Part shown: positions 20,601-31,000 of the stretch, piece after piece | Position numbering within the stretch: position 1 is the stretch's first letter | How the letters are laid out: the number at the start of each line of letters is the position of its first letter | NCBI GenBank assembly: GCA_025499705.1 | Contig: JAFMVE010000024.1 | Coordinates: 1 to 64,000, forward strand | DNA: 64,000 nucleotides | Source: Carboxylicivirga caseinilyticus | Lineage (GTDB): Bacteria > Bacteroidota > Bacteroidia > Bacteroidales > Marinilabiliaceae | Direction: 5' to 3' | The notes under the pieces: model-generated | Told to the model about the DNA's origin: nothing | Seen by the model: only the letters and a program-made list of their open reading frames with translations | Database searches by the model: none | Program-made: the position numbers and the translations under genes

Positions 20601-22360
20601 AATCCCTCCAATCGTTTTTCAACCTCACGCACCACTAAATCCGTGTTGTCAAGAGTTGATCCTGAAGACATATCCACACTGATATTAAATTCCGGAGTTT
20701 CAGCCTCACGGGCTGTTGTCATACTTACTCCCACAGAAATTAGTAACACAGCAAAAAAGATAATAACAACGGTTAGAATAGTAACAGCTGGTTTACGCAA
20801 GGTTGCCTTCAGAAGCAATATATAATATTGAACGATTCGGTTATGCAATGAAAGCTTTTCCAGTGCTTCTATCTTATGCTTCATAATACCTGAAAGGAAT
20901 AAGTGACTGAGCATAGGAATAAGGAGCAGTGCTACCAGCAGCGAAACCATAAGTGTTGACACAATAGAGACACTTATGTGTCGGGCTACATCACGAAACA
21001 TTACATCCTGTGAAAAAACGAATGGCAGAAAAACCGAAATAGTAGTTAATGTAGCCGCTGCTACTGATCGCCACACCTCTTTGGTTCCCTTTATTACACT
21101 TTCGTCGTTGGAGTATTTCCCCTGTGAAGCAATGCGATAGATATTTTCCATGACCACCACACTGTTGTCGAGCAACATACCTATTGCTAAAGCCAATCCA
21201 ACCAGTGTTAAAACATTGATGGATATATCAGCGGCAAAGAAAAAGTTGAAGGCTCCATACACTGATAAGGGAATAGACAGCATAACCATGCCCACCAGAG
21301 GAATGTTATTCAAGAATATCCAAAGGATAAATAAGGCCAGAATACCACCCAGGATAGCCAGTTCAATAATGCTATCCAGGTTTTCTTCCATGGTTTCAGC
21401 CGAATTGGTTTCAACGACCAGCTCAATACCTTTGCTTTTATATTCCTGATTAATCTTATCAATCAGGTTAAGCGTAGTATGAGATAACTCAATCAAATTG
21501 ACTTGCGAAGCCTTGGCCATTGTGATTGAAACTGTTTCCAGTCCATTCACACGACTATAAGAATCTTCCTCTTTTACGCCAAAATTAATGGTTGCTATAT
21601 CCTTTAATAATACGGGCCCATCAGACTTAACAACTATATTTCTGATTTCATCAATCGAATTGTAATCTGCTTCGGCAGTAACATAAAACCTTCTGCCATC
21701 TTTGATAACCTCACCTGCAAAAATCTTTTCATTCTGCCCCTGGGTTATCATTTGTTGTATCTGACCCGAAGTAATATTATAACTATCCAGTACATTCTGA
21801 TTAAAAATAATTTCAACTGACTTTTGCCGGCCTCCATTAACCTGAACGCTGGATATACCATCAATACTCTCAAGCTGTTCCAGTAAATCCTGCTCAATAA
21901 TGTTACGGATTCGGTCAACTCCACCTTCTCCACGCACCTGAATGGTCATAAACTGGTTGTTCACCTGTTCCAGATCTGCTTTGATAACCGTTGCCATCAT
22001 ATTCTCAGGCAAGACGGATGATGAACCTTCAATTTTTTCAACCAGTTTCAAGTAGGCATATTTAGTATTGGTCTCTTTGGTGAGATAAGCAAAAATAGTT
22101 GCACTACCCGGACTAATGCGGGTTTCAATCTTTTCAATTCCTTCCAGAGTACTGATCAATCCTTCAATAGGCACCACTCCCTCCTGCTCCATATGCTTTG
22201 GATCAAGCTGGGTTGTTGCCCTCACGTTGACAAAAAGCATAGGAAACTCTGTATTAGGTATCAATTCGAACGAAAGTTGCTTGTACGAAATGACGCCTAG
22301 CATGGTAAGTGCTACAAAGAACATGCTGATCAGTACCTTCCTGTTTATTATTATTCTCAT
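17618..22360 (-). CDS. RND efflux pump fused to an ABC-2 type ATPase domain, 1580 aa
   Basis: One uninterrupted frame joins two transporter classes. Residues 1-1041 are a complete RND (HAE1/AcrB-like) pump. Its TM4 proton-relay motif reads GMLLDNSVVV (Asp-Asn rather than Asp-Asp), and TM10 has VNNGILLID with Asn at the AcrB Lys940 position; similar variants occur in many Bacteroidota pumps. Residues 1045-1064 and 1071-1091 add two helices. A strand VRNLVKVYD (1112-1120) resembles the first strand of an ABC ATPase. About four helices follow (1154-1257), and the ATPase fold resumes at about 1298: Walker A GPNGAGKTT (1319-1327), signature FSGGMKQR (1419-1426), Walker B ILVVDEP (1439-1445) and switch His1475. 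All ATPase motifs are intact. It lies 25 nt after another RND gene and 41 nt before an ABC-2 permease gene. A Gly-rich loop (AIGGGGGGFG) sits in the periplasmic part. Confidence 0.9.
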   Translation of the reverse strand: MRIIINRKVLISMFFVALTMLGVISYKQLSFELIPNTEFPMLFVNVRATTQLDPKHMEQEGVVPIEGLISTLEGIEKIETRISPGSATIFAYLTKETNTKYAYLKLVEKIEGSSSVLPENMMATVIKADLEQVNNQFMTIQVRGEGGVDRIRNIIEQDLLEQLESIDGISSVQVNGGRQKSVEIIFNQNVLDSYNITSGQIQQMITQGQNEKIFAGEVIKDGRRFYVTAEADYNSIDEIRNIVVKSDGPVLLKDIATINFGVKEEDSYSRVNGLETVSITMAKASQVNLIELSHTTLNLIDKINQEYKSKGIELVVETNSAETMEENLDSIIELAILGGILALFILWIFLNNIPLVGMVMLSIPLSVYGAFNFFFAADISINVLTLVGLALAIGMLLDNSVVVMENIYRIASQGKYSNDESVIKGTKEVWRSVAAATLTTISVFLPFVFSQDVMFRDVARHISVSIVSTLMVSLLVALLLIPMLSHLFLSGIMKHKIEALEKLSLHNRIVQYYILLLKATLRKPAVTILTVVIIFFAVLLISVGVSMTTAREAETPEFNISVDMSSGSTLDNTDLVVREVEKRLEGLGEKQDVISRVQDEEATLTVKLQEDYKSVAKRTIPEIKQDIQQRISNVEGGEISLTQTSTSAIGGGGGGFGTNPGAGMLTMLGLGEQEEKVVIKGEDYDQMLMVANDVKYYLENNIDNMQRVNISTSNNRPEVHLNMDSYLMGLYNVAPQNVMSELSTFRGEVTSGGQLKVNNETYDIIMKTLDNPEQTEIPAKTMEELQKLNITTSSNTIIPLRDFAEINYASGRSEILRVNQEKQIEVRYRFSDEVNESKVLLEDARQQVDDLVATVPLPTSVSVDVIHEEDMFADYKFLALVGLILIFMILASVFESFTAPVVMLFSVPLAAIGSLLALVLTGNSLLNYNSFIGFLILLGVVVNNGILLIDYSRQLRKEGYGHARALIQAGISRIRPITITAITTIIAMMPLAMGKSEYVSILGAPFAITVVGGLSFSTLLTLVFMPTFAFGFEHSLDWIRSLPLKLKLVIFLSWIFGLGAVYYWSDVSFAWQLLYYVLILTGVPAVVYFVRSSLRMANSELIAQDEDVTITVRNLVKVYDRDGRFTREWKSREAKQKELLAEKDVNLKDSLKKLVWQLPLMGFMIYFTWWYLDSKFVGLVFLILDYFILQSIYHSIAIHWRYSRQTETKQKWDKRFVFIIKWIYPLISAVAYYIHWDSLATAISITLIWYGLLALIGSGRKLKREKTNIERVTGRFAGIRRSYYRLLRVIPLIGKEKTPFKALKGVSLDIKTGMIGLLGPNGAGKTTLMRIICGILDQSYGKVYINGFDTSEKREELQGLIGYLPQEFGTYENMSAFEFLDYQAMLRGIKQDSLRKERLKYVLKSVHMWERKDDKIGSFSGGMKQRIGIAMILLHLPKILVVDEPTAGLDPRERIRFRNLLVELSRDRVVLFSTHIIEDISSSCNQVAVMKKGDLKYWGVPSEMVNIAKGKVWHFDVDASQFEEVNKKFAIVHHMRDGDKIRVRCLAQEKPTEDAIPVQAVLEDAYIWLLKNEELSQQAV

Positions 22361-22385
22361 TTACAATTTCTTTGGATGATATTGA

Positions 22386-25300
22386 TCAGACATTTTGTTT
22401 TCGAACAAATAATCCTTCAAATACATAATACACACATGGAATAACTACCAGTGTCAGTAAAGTAGAAGTAATCAATCCTCCGATTACTGCAATGGCCATT
22501 GGAGCACGTAATGATGCACTATCACCAAATCCGATTGTTAATGGTACCAATGCCAATATGGTAGTTAAACTCGTCATAAGAATAGGACGTACCCTTTGCT
22601 GACCAGCAGCCACAATAGCTTGTTTCAATTCCATCCCTGACCGTTTAAACTGATTGATTGCATCCACCAGAATAATGGAATCATTTACAGCAATACCTCC
22701 CAGCATCACAATACCAATGTAGGCCATAATGTTGAATGTTTGTCCCAATAAGAAAAACGCCCATACAGCTCCAACACCTGCCAGAGGAATGGTTAACAGA
22801 ATGGTAAATGGGTGAATCAGCGATTCAAACTGTGATGCCATCACCATATAAACCAATATAATGGATAATATCAAAGCAAACTGAAGACTTCCAAAAGCTT
22901 CCTTCCTCTTTTGTTCCTGACCTAACACACTGATAGAAGAAGTACTTGGCGTATCCAACTCTTTTATATTGGTTTCTATCTCTTTCACTAAATGGTCAAA
23001 AGGCTTCTCATCGGTTACCATGGCTGTAATTTTTGCCACTCTCTTCTGATTATTTCTGATCAACTCACGAGGAGCCTGTCCTATTGAAATAGTTGCTACC
23101 TCAGAAAGTAATACTTCCAGATCACCTGTTGAAACTTTTAAATCTTTTAGCTGTTCCAGCCTGACTTTTGGCGTTTCGAGAATAATACCTGTCAATTCAC
23201 CTTTCAGCTCCATGGTTCCTCCATCACGAGCCGATAGATAATTAGAAACACTTGACATGATACTGCTTACATCCAGCCCAAAAATTCCTGCCCTCACACG
23301 ATCGATAATCACATTCACTTCAGGAGCTCCGTCTTCAAATGAACTTTTAACATTATAAACATCCTCATCATCACGTATCAGTTCAGTTACCTTCTGAGCT
23401 GTTTCTTCGAGATTATCAGAATTTTCATCAGCCACCTGTATCAACAAAGGTGCTTCATCTGTACCCAACATGGTTTGCAGAGCCGATTGATCCTGAACAT
23501 ATCTTAATTCAACTCCTTGTATACCATCAAATAGTGTATTGAGATGCGTCACCAAATCATTAAAAGCAATATGAACATCCTCGTGCAGTATGAGTTTAAG
23601 ATATCCGGTATTTTCACCTTGCTCGGTAGAAGATGTTGTTTCACTTGATTCCGGCCCCGCATGTGAATAAATACTTTCCAGCTTGTCGCTAAACGAAGCT
23701 TTCACCATCTCTTCCATTCGAAGTAAAGTAGCATCTGTTCTTTCCAGCGCTGTTCCTGCAGGCAAAACCGTCTCGATAGTTACTTCACTCGATTGTGTCT
23801 CAGGCATAAATTCGCTTCCAACCATTGGAATAAGAAGAACTGTTAATGCCACCAGTACAACAGCCCCAACAATTACAATAATTCTGCGTTCAAGAACACC
23901 CTGTAAAAACCGACCATACACCTTAAATCCAGCATCTTGTTGTACTATTTTAATCTTTTTATTCTTTTTTGGTCTTAAGAATACATTACTCATCACCGGA
24001 ATAACCAGCAAAGCCACCACCAGCGACGATAAAAGTGAAAAAGCCACCGTCCATGCCTGATCTTTGAATAATTCACCTGATGCACCATGTATATACACAA
24101 TTGGTAAAAACACAACAATTGTTGTGAGTGTTGATGCAATTAAGGCACCTGACACTTCACTTGTTCCTTCAATTGCCGCTTCTTTTAACGGTATACCTTG
24201 CTCAAGTTTTCTGAAGATATTTTCTACTACAACAATGGCATTATCTACCAACATACCTGCACCTAAAGCCAATCCTCCAAGGGTCATAATATTTAAGGTA
24301 AGACCATTAAAATACATCAGATTGAAGGTGGCAATAATCGAAATCGGAATGGCCAGACTTACAATTAATGTGACACCAAATCGTCTTAAAAAAACAAAGA
24401 GTATAAAAACTGCGAACACAATACCTATTAATGCACTTTCTTGCACTTCGCCAATTGCACTCTGTATGAATTTACCCTGATTATTAATAACAACCAGCTC
24501 ATATGATGGCAAACGTTTCTGGATTGAAGCAAAAGCTTCTTCAAGCTTCTCAACAGCCTCAACAGTATTGAATCTGGTCTCTTTATAAACAGAAATACCC
24601 AGGCATCTTTCACCATTCAAACGAACAATTGTTTCCGGTTCCTGATTCTGAAATCTAACCGAAGCTACATCTTTCAATAGTATAGCTGCAGTTGATGATG
24701 ATGTTGTTGTAGCAGTATTGGTGCTTGCTGTACTTGTTGATGATTCGGTTGTTTTTACAACCAAATTCTGAACATCTTCCAAATCGGTTAAGGCACTTAA
24801 ACCTTTTATAATATAGTTTTGGCCCATTTCTTCGATAGAACCACCTGATACATTCTGATTGAAACTGGTAATGGTACTTAATACCGAAGACATGGTTAAA
24901 CCATTAATTTCAAGCAAACCTGGATCAACCACAACCAGTACCTGGGCTTCTTCATCGCCTGATATACGCACATCGGCAATACCTTCAACACGAATTAACT
25001 CATTACGGATATAATTCTCAGTCACTTTTCGCAGCTCATTCATATCAGTAATTTCTTCGTTTTTGAAAGCAGCTTTTATTACTGGAGAAGCATTTGGATC
25101 AAAACGCGTGATATTTAATTCATCAATATCGTCGTTCTGGCTAACTGTTGTTAATGCTTTCTGAAGGTCGATAAATGCTTCATCGATATCCTTACTCCAA
25201 TCATATTCAACTGTAATAACAGCAGAACCAACTCTGCTGACTGATGATACATTTATTACACCACTCTGACGAACAGACAATGCTTCGATCTGCTCTACAA

Positions 25301-25490
25301 AGCGTTTTTCAATCTCTTCCGGCGATCGTTCTCCAGCATCCAATTCAACATAGATACGGGGATTTTGCATCTCCGGAAACAAATCCGTGCCCAATCGCGA
25401 CAATGAAATAACTCCCAGCAAAATGGTGGCGAGTACAATCATGGCAACAGTGACCGGATAATTAACTGAGAATCGTGAAATGGCTCTCAT
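22386..25490 (-). CDS. RND efflux transporter permease (HAE1/AcrB-like), 1034 aa
   Basis: Inner-membrane pump of a tripartite efflux complex, of standard length and ending after TM12. It has TM4 motif GMLVDNAIVVVEN and TM10 VNDSIILVD. A Ser/Thr-rich insertion (TTESSTSTASTNTATTTSSS, about residues 246-265) lies in the first periplasmic loop and is probably a flexible surface extension. It sits 17 nt after the membrane-fusion gene and 25 nt before the RND-ABC fusion, so two RND subunits are encoded side by side. They may form a hetero-oligomer, as MdtBC does (inference). Substrate unknown. Confidence 0.93.
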   Translation of the reverse strand: MRAISRFSVNYPVTVAMIVLATILLGVISLSRLGTDLFPEMQNPRIYVELDAGERSPEEIEKRFVEQIEALSVRQSGVINVSSVSRVGSAVITVEYDWSKDIDEAFIDLQKALTTVSQNDDIDELNITRFDPNASPVIKAAFKNEEITDMNELRKVTENYIRNELIRVEGIADVRISGDEEAQVLVVVDPGLLEINGLTMSSVLSTITSFNQNVSGGSIEEMGQNYIIKGLSALTDLEDVQNLVVKTTESSTSTASTNTATTTSSSTAAILLKDVASVRFQNQEPETIVRLNGERCLGISVYKETRFNTVEAVEKLEEAFASIQKRLPSYELVVINNQGKFIQSAIGEVQESALIGIVFAVFILFVFLRRFGVTLIVSLAIPISIIATFNLMYFNGLTLNIMTLGGLALGAGMLVDNAIVVVENIFRKLEQGIPLKEAAIEGTSEVSGALIASTLTTIVVFLPIVYIHGASGELFKDQAWTVAFSLLSSLVVALLVIPVMSNVFLRPKKNKKIKIVQQDAGFKVYGRFLQGVLERRIIVIVGAVVLVALTVLLIPMVGSEFMPETQSSEVTIETVLPAGTALERTDATLLRMEEMVKASFSDKLESIYSHAGPESSETTSSTEQGENTGYLKLILHEDVHIAFNDLVTHLNTLFDGIQGVELRYVQDQSALQTMLGTDEAPLLIQVADENSDNLEETAQKVTELIRDDEDVYNVKSSFEDGAPEVNVIIDRVRAGIFGLDVSSIMSSVSNYLSARDGGTMELKGELTGIILETPKVRLEQLKDLKVSTGDLEVLLSEVATISIGQAPRELIRNNQKRVAKITAMVTDEKPFDHLVKEIETNIKELDTPSTSSISVLGQEQKRKEAFGSLQFALILSIILVYMVMASQFESLIHPFTILLTIPLAGVGAVWAFFLLGQTFNIMAYIGIVMLGGIAVNDSIILVDAINQFKRSGMELKQAIVAAGQQRVRPILMTSLTTILALVPLTIGFGDSASLRAPMAIAVIGGLITSTLLTLVVIPCVYYVFEGLFVRKQNV

Positions 25491-25507
25491 AGATAAATTT
25501 TAGCAGG

Positions 25508-26572
25508 TTACTTTTTAACGATGTTAATCTTAGAACGATTTCTCAAGGTCTCAAAGCCTTTCACAATCAGTCGGTCATTCTCTTTTAATTCTTTTCCGAT
25601 AACTTCCACCTCAGTTAAAGTTTCAATTCCAGTTCGGATATATATTTTTTCGGCAACCTCTTTTTTAGCCACATAAACCAGCTTTCGATTACCTTCGGTC
25701 AGAATCACATCTTTAGGAATTACAAGGGCACTATCGCGATGATCAACAACAATCTCAGCTTTAACAAACATACCCGGCTTCAATAAACCTTGCTCGTTGC
25801 TAACGTTAATACGCCCTTTAAAAGTTCGTGCATCTACATCAATTGCCGGCGAAAGCTCAGAAATCTGACCTTTTAATGTATCGTTGGGCAAAGCATAATT
25901 CATAATGTTCACCGGCTGTCCCATTTGAACATTACCCATCAGATTTTCAGGCATACTCAAATCCATTACCATAGTGGTGTATTCCATCATTCCTAATATC
26001 TCAGTACCACTTTCAATTCTAACACCTGGCGAGAAATAAGGCATATTGGTAATGGTTCCGGTAAAAGGCGCCCTAATTTCCATTTTAGCCAATGATATTT
26101 CAGCGTTCTCAAAGGTTTGTTTTGAAGTCAGTAATGTTTGCTCAGAACTTACCAGCTCACGAAGGGTAACTCCACCTTTCTCATATAAGGCTTTTTGTTT
26201 TGTATATTCCATTTCTGAAATTTCCATTTCGAGCTTTGCCCCCTCTACATTGGCATTATTCTCATATTCCTTATCTTCGAGCTTGATGATAAGATCACCT
26301 TTTTTAACCTTATCGCCCATTTTATATTTTTTACCCGTTGCAGGATTTATCTGCAATAAGTAATTTCCAGCCATTTCGGAACTAATTGCAATTTGCATAG
26401 CTGGAGTAATGGAACCTGTTGTTACCAATGTTTGCTCAATGGGTTTGAATTTTACTTCTTCCACTGATACATTAACAGCCACATCAGTATCAAAACTGGA
26501 GGCTTGATTTCCGCATGATGACAGAACTGCCAGAACTGCCATGCTTACTATTGTATATTGTAATATTTTCAT
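25508..26572 (-). CDS. RND membrane-fusion (periplasmic adaptor) lipoprotein
   Basis: Periplasmic adaptor bridging the RND pump and TolC, 354 aa from the chosen start. The frame is open from 26617, overlapping the TolC gene, but the ATG at 26570-26572 begins a proper lipoprotein signal (MKILQYTIVSMAVLAVLSSC) with Cys at the lipobox. From there the gene starts 16 nt after the tolC-like stop. Domains: a barrel/lipoyl region (GKKYKMGDKVKKGDLIIKLED), a short helical hairpin (about 110-150), the second lipoyl half (IRAPFTGTITNM) and C-terminal barrel and proximal domains (INVSNEQGLLKPGMFVKAEI). Confidence 0.92.
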   Translation of the reverse strand: MKILQYTIVSMAVLAVLSSCGNQASSFDTDVAVNVSVEEVKFKPIEQTLVTTGSITPAMQIAISSEMAGNYLLQINPATGKKYKMGDKVKKGDLIIKLEDKEYENNANVEGAKLEMEISEMEYTKQKALYEKGGVTLRELVSSEQTLLTSKQTFENAEISLAKMEIRAPFTGTITNMPYFSPGVRIESGTEILGMMEYTTMVMDLSMPENLMGNVQMGQPVNIMNYALPNDTLKGQISELSPAIDVDARTFKGRINVSNEQGLLKPGMFVKAEIVVDHRDSALVIPKDVILTEGNRKLVYVAKKEVAEKIYIRTGIETLTEVEVIGKELKENDRLIVKGFETLRNRSKINIVKK

Positions 26573-26588
26573 CGATTTTGTTTTAGGC

Positions 26589-28076
26589 TTATTGTAGGGT
26601 TTCGTATTTGATAACATCCGGCATTATATTTCTTTGATTTTCAAAATCAAATAGTGTTTGAAGTTTCATATTTAATAACTCCAGCTTATAATTGATAAGC
26701 GCATCAATCTTATCGTTTTTAGCTTGTGTCAGCTGATTTTGCACCAGATTTAAATCCATACTGGTTAAATCGCCATTCTGGTATTTCTCCAGGTTGATTT
26801 CATAAGTTAATTGAGCATTCTCCTCATTTTTCCTGGCGATATCTATCTGTTTCAGATAGTTTTTTAAATTTCTTTCAATCTGACGAACCGTTAGAACAAT
26901 ATTCTTTTTTTGGTCTGTAAGATTATATTCGTTGGTTTCCTGTGCCAGTTGAGCAGCCTTCATTCTTGCTTTCTTTTCTCCCCAATCCCAAAGTGGTACT
27001 TCTAAACTAAACTGAACATCCTGATTATCATTTCTATTGGTTTTGTCATATATATTTGGCAACTTTTCTGCATTACCAAACAGTCCCACCTGAACAGCTA
27101 AATTTCCTTTGAATTCGTTGGTGGCGTTAGTAGTTATGATATCAAACAATCCCATTTCAATATCAATCTGACGTTGGCGAATCTCCATCCTGTTCTCCAA
27201 AGCAAAATCAACCGCTTTTTGTAATTCAATATCGATGGGTAAAACAGAAACTTCAGCAATCACCATTATCTCTTCCGAAAAATCCATACCCAGCATTTGC
27301 TTAAAGTTGTCTTTTATGTTTTCAAGATTCACTTCGTTATTCTGAACGGTAGATTCACTTGATAACATATCCAACTCAGCCTGTAACTCTTCTTCCTTTG
27401 CAGTTAAACCAGCTTCAACTTTGTTTTTTATAATTTCAAAACTTTTTCGTCTGTTGGCCAGTTCCTCTCGTGAAGTAATCAACTCCATCTGAGCCTGGTA
27501 GATCTGGTAGAAATACTGTGTAATTTGCTTTTCTACATTTAAGGCCTGCAATGCATAATCTAATTGAGAATTTTCGTAGTTAAACTCAATTTTCTTATAC
27601 TCCATTTTACGTGTATTATAAGTAAATAGAGGCTGCTCTAAACGTAGATTTAAACTATTGGTAAAACCGGTAAAAGGATCGTAATTAGGATCATCACGTT
27701 TATTGGTTTGCCAGCCAAAATCGTTACTCAGCGAAACGACACCATCAGTTAATAAAATAGGTTGGCTCACACTAAATGTACCGGAAGATGTAAAATTTTC
27801 ATCATGATACCAGCTCTGAGTGGCCTGGTAATAATTCCGGCTATTGCTATATTGAAATGGAGAAAGATCTAGTCTGAAATTAGATTTCAATGATGCCTTC
27901 TGCGCATTCAACAATTCCCTGTAACGTTCCAGATTATAGCGGGCCCTCACTATATCCGGACTTTGTTTTAATGCTTCTTCCACCGATTGCTGGAGTGTAA
28001 TCAGACGCTGAGCCTGAATCTGTTGCACAGCTAACAAAACGAAAAGCACTATTAATCCAAGTAACCTTTTATTCAT
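26589..28076 (-). CDS. TolC family outer-membrane efflux protein
   Basis: Outer-membrane channel for the adjacent RND/ABC pump, 495 aa. A cleavable signal peptide (about 1-22, ending AVQQIQAQ) is followed by two OEP repeats rich in long helices. LQQSVEEALKQSPDIV opens the first repeat and LQKAVDFALENRMEIRQRQIDIE opens the second, as in TolC homologues. The segment VSLSNDFGWQTNKRDDPNYDPF contributes to the first beta region. The gene lies 21 nt after the large ABC permease gene. Confidence 0.9.
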   Translation of the reverse strand: MNKRLLGLIVLFVLLAVQQIQAQRLITLQQSVEEALKQSPDIVRARYNLERYRELLNAQKASLKSNFRLDLSPFQYSNSRNYYQATQSWYHDENFTSSGTFSVSQPILLTDGVVSLSNDFGWQTNKRDDPNYDPFTGFTNSLNLRLEQPLFTYNTRKMEYKKIEFNYENSQLDYALQALNVEKQITQYFYQIYQAQMELITSREELANRRKSFEIIKNKVEAGLTAKEEELQAELDMLSSESTVQNNEVNLENIKDNFKQMLGMDFSEEIMVIAEVSVLPIDIELQKAVDFALENRMEIRQRQIDIEMGLFDIITTNATNEFKGNLAVQVGLFGNAEKLPNIYDKTNRNDNQDVQFSLEVPLWDWGEKKARMKAAQLAQETNEYNLTDQKKNIVLTVRQIERNLKNYLKQIDIARKNEENAQLTYEINLEKYQNGDLTSMDLNLVQNQLTQAKNDKIDALINYKLELLNMKLQTLFDFENQRNIMPDVIKYETLQ

Positions 28077-28097
28077 TAGTTTATGATTAAGTTTAAT

Positions 28098-31000
28098 TTA
28101 TTTCTTTACCCATTTAACTGCATCAGCTATTACATAATCACTGTTTGTCTGATCCGAGAGTTTGATAGTAGTTGGTCCTTCTGAGAAATAATAATCGCCG
28201 AGCGATAGCCACCCATTATTATCCTGAGTAACATTCAATTCCACTTCTTCTTCTCCATCATCATGCTCAACGGTATAATGAAAATCTCTTTCATACCCTC
28301 GCTGACCGCCACCCGGACCGCCTCTGAATCGATCTCTGATGTTTGGAACATAGACATATACTTCATAATTGCCCGGAGCTTTAATTTGCCCTATCCAGCT
28401 AACATATCCTTCACCAGAACCTTTACGTTTGTAATATCCTGATTTCAGATACTCACCGAAAAACTCCTGACCGGCAACAGGTTGCCATTTGATAGGTGTA
28501 TTCCAGAATCTGATTCTACCATATGTTTCACTGTTATCATCTTCTTCATTCTGACGACTCAGCCACCAATCCTTTATGGTTCTGCTTTCACCTGTATTTA
28601 CAAACTGACAACCTTCATCTTCATTGTCAACAATTACCTCGAAATCCTCAGCATATTTCAGTTTTTTGGTCGATGGCCTTTTACCTTCGAAGAAATCAAC
28701 CACTCGCTGATCTTTAATAACATCGTTAATATCCAGTCTCTGTTCAGATGGAATATTTTTAGCTAAATATGTATTAACAGTAACATCCCGGGGTACTTCA
28801 TCCAAAACAAAACCAATATCAACCGTTTCATCCTTTTGAATTAAAAAGCTTTTCGCATTCGATGTCTGATCCATTGAAAATTCAGACCTGAATCGGCCAC
28901 GCCCACCTCGTCTTTCGCCTTCACGAATAGTAAAACCGACAATACCATCAATATCACCTTTATTGGCAACTGCAACTTTAACGAAATACCTGATTCTGTT
29001 TCCTTCTTTTATTTCCCAAACATCAACATTACTAAACATAAATGCAGGAGAATCTTCATCTTTAAGCCAATTAGAATACAACTCACTAAAATCATTTTGA
29101 GCCAATTGATTCATATAAGGTGTAAATTCTTCAATATTCATATTCTGGAACTGACTTTCTTCAATGATCTTATTTAATTGTCTGTCAAAGGAGACGGCAT
29201 CAGAATTTACCTTAAAGCTGGAAAGTAACTGATTTCCTTTCGAAGCGAATATATTACCCAATACATTAACTTCTTCTTCTTCGATCAATTTTGTCAGACT
29301 TCGATCTTTAAGTTTCAGAATTACTTCATCATTAGTTGATAATCCACCAAATCCTCCGGGAGGTCCACTTGTACTTAAACGTTCGTGCAAATAATTCTCT
29401 AAAGCAATGGTTAACAAAGGATAACCTTCCTCCTCAACAGAGTTGGTATATGTATAATAAAGTGGAAATATCTGATACCTCCCCCAGTTTTCTACACTTC
29501 GTTCACCGGTTTGCTGCCTTCCAAAAAAGAATCGACGAGGCCTAATAAAATTATCACCCAGATAATTCTTAAACATCTCAATCTGAATGTCTCTTTCCGA
29601 CATTTCTTCATTTCGTTCTTTGGCTCTTTGATCAATTCTTCTTTTTTGATTGGATAAATCATTTTGCCAGTTACCTCCACCACTTTCAGGAAAGAAAACC
29701 ATTTCAGGCATCACTTCTTCGGTAGATAAAGACCAGTTTCGTAAATAACTATAAAAGTTAATAGGTGATTCAACGATAGATAATTTTTTAAATGGATAAC
29801 TAATGGCCAATTGTCGTTCGAAATCATCTTTCATACTCTTAATCAGAACGGATGCGGTATCTCCCAATTCCGTAAAATAAGGCTTGAAAAAAGTATGTTT
29901 TGGGTGATAATAGAGACTGAACTCAATACTATCAACCATTGTACTCACCTTCTCAAAATTACCTATAACCACACTATGGGCATTTAAAGCCTGCTGTGGG
30001 CTAAACTGCCATGCGCCATCATTCAATTGATTTGATTCACCTTGTGAAATAACTTTTAAATCTGGTTCTGACTCAACTTTTAAGTCCATTTTTACAAATG
30101 GATATCGAGTCCAATATAACTTAGAGGCAACAACCGGATACCAATTTGCTTCACGGGTTAATAACACATAATCCTTTTCTATAAAACTGAATTGTTTATT
30201 GGCAACAATCGGATCAAGACGATTCAACGATAATAATGTTTCGTCACTTACTTCCGGAAACATAACCATATCATTGATAACACCCATATATTTCAGTCCT
30301 AAAGCAAAACTCTCTTTAACAATTGTATTTTTATCGATAGTAATTAAATGGGCCTTTCTTTCAAAATCAATATTTTTTCCGTCAATAGAAACTTCTAAAA
30401 CCTTCAGACCAGGGTTAAGAGCTAATACCAGATCCCCAGAATTATCCTCTTGCTTACTAACATCAATCTTGGTTTCCACATTAATTTTTTCGCCTTCATG
30501 TTTCAAATCAACATTATAAGCCTTAATCTGGTATGGAGTAGATTTTAATTTTTGGTTAAGTTGACTTACCTCTGCTCTTAAATTTTGGTTTGCATTATCG
30601 CCGTATGCTTTATATGACATCATGGCCAAAGCTCCGACTCCTGTTATTAATAATCCGGCTATTAATATTGATTTGGAAAATTTTTGTTGTTCCAGTCGAG
30701 GTAGTCTCCATACAGTTGCCAGAATAAAAAAGATACCCAACAACAAAAAGGCTGATCGAACAAGAATAAGATCTGTTTCATTTCCAAATCCGGTAAAATC
30801 GGAGCGCATAAATGGCATGAAAAATCCTAAGAAATCAATCAATCCATAGAATTTATTTTGCAGATAGAACAATGACAAAGCTACCAGACCTAACAAAACA
30901 ACAAAAGTAATCGCCTGATTACGTATTAATGTCATTGCAAAAAATGACAAACCCAGAATGAATAGTAACGTTGGTAAAGAAATCAGCAATGGATAAATAA

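Noticed and set aside
17618-22360. RND-ABC fusion as a simple lost stop codon
   Set aside because: Between the pump and the ATPase lie about 255 extra residues with six hydrophobic helices, so this is a structured junction, not two genes run together by one mutation.
26573-26617. Longer adaptor protein overlapping the TolC gene
   Set aside because: The internal ATG at 26572 starts a clear lipoprotein signal peptide; the extension would bury it.
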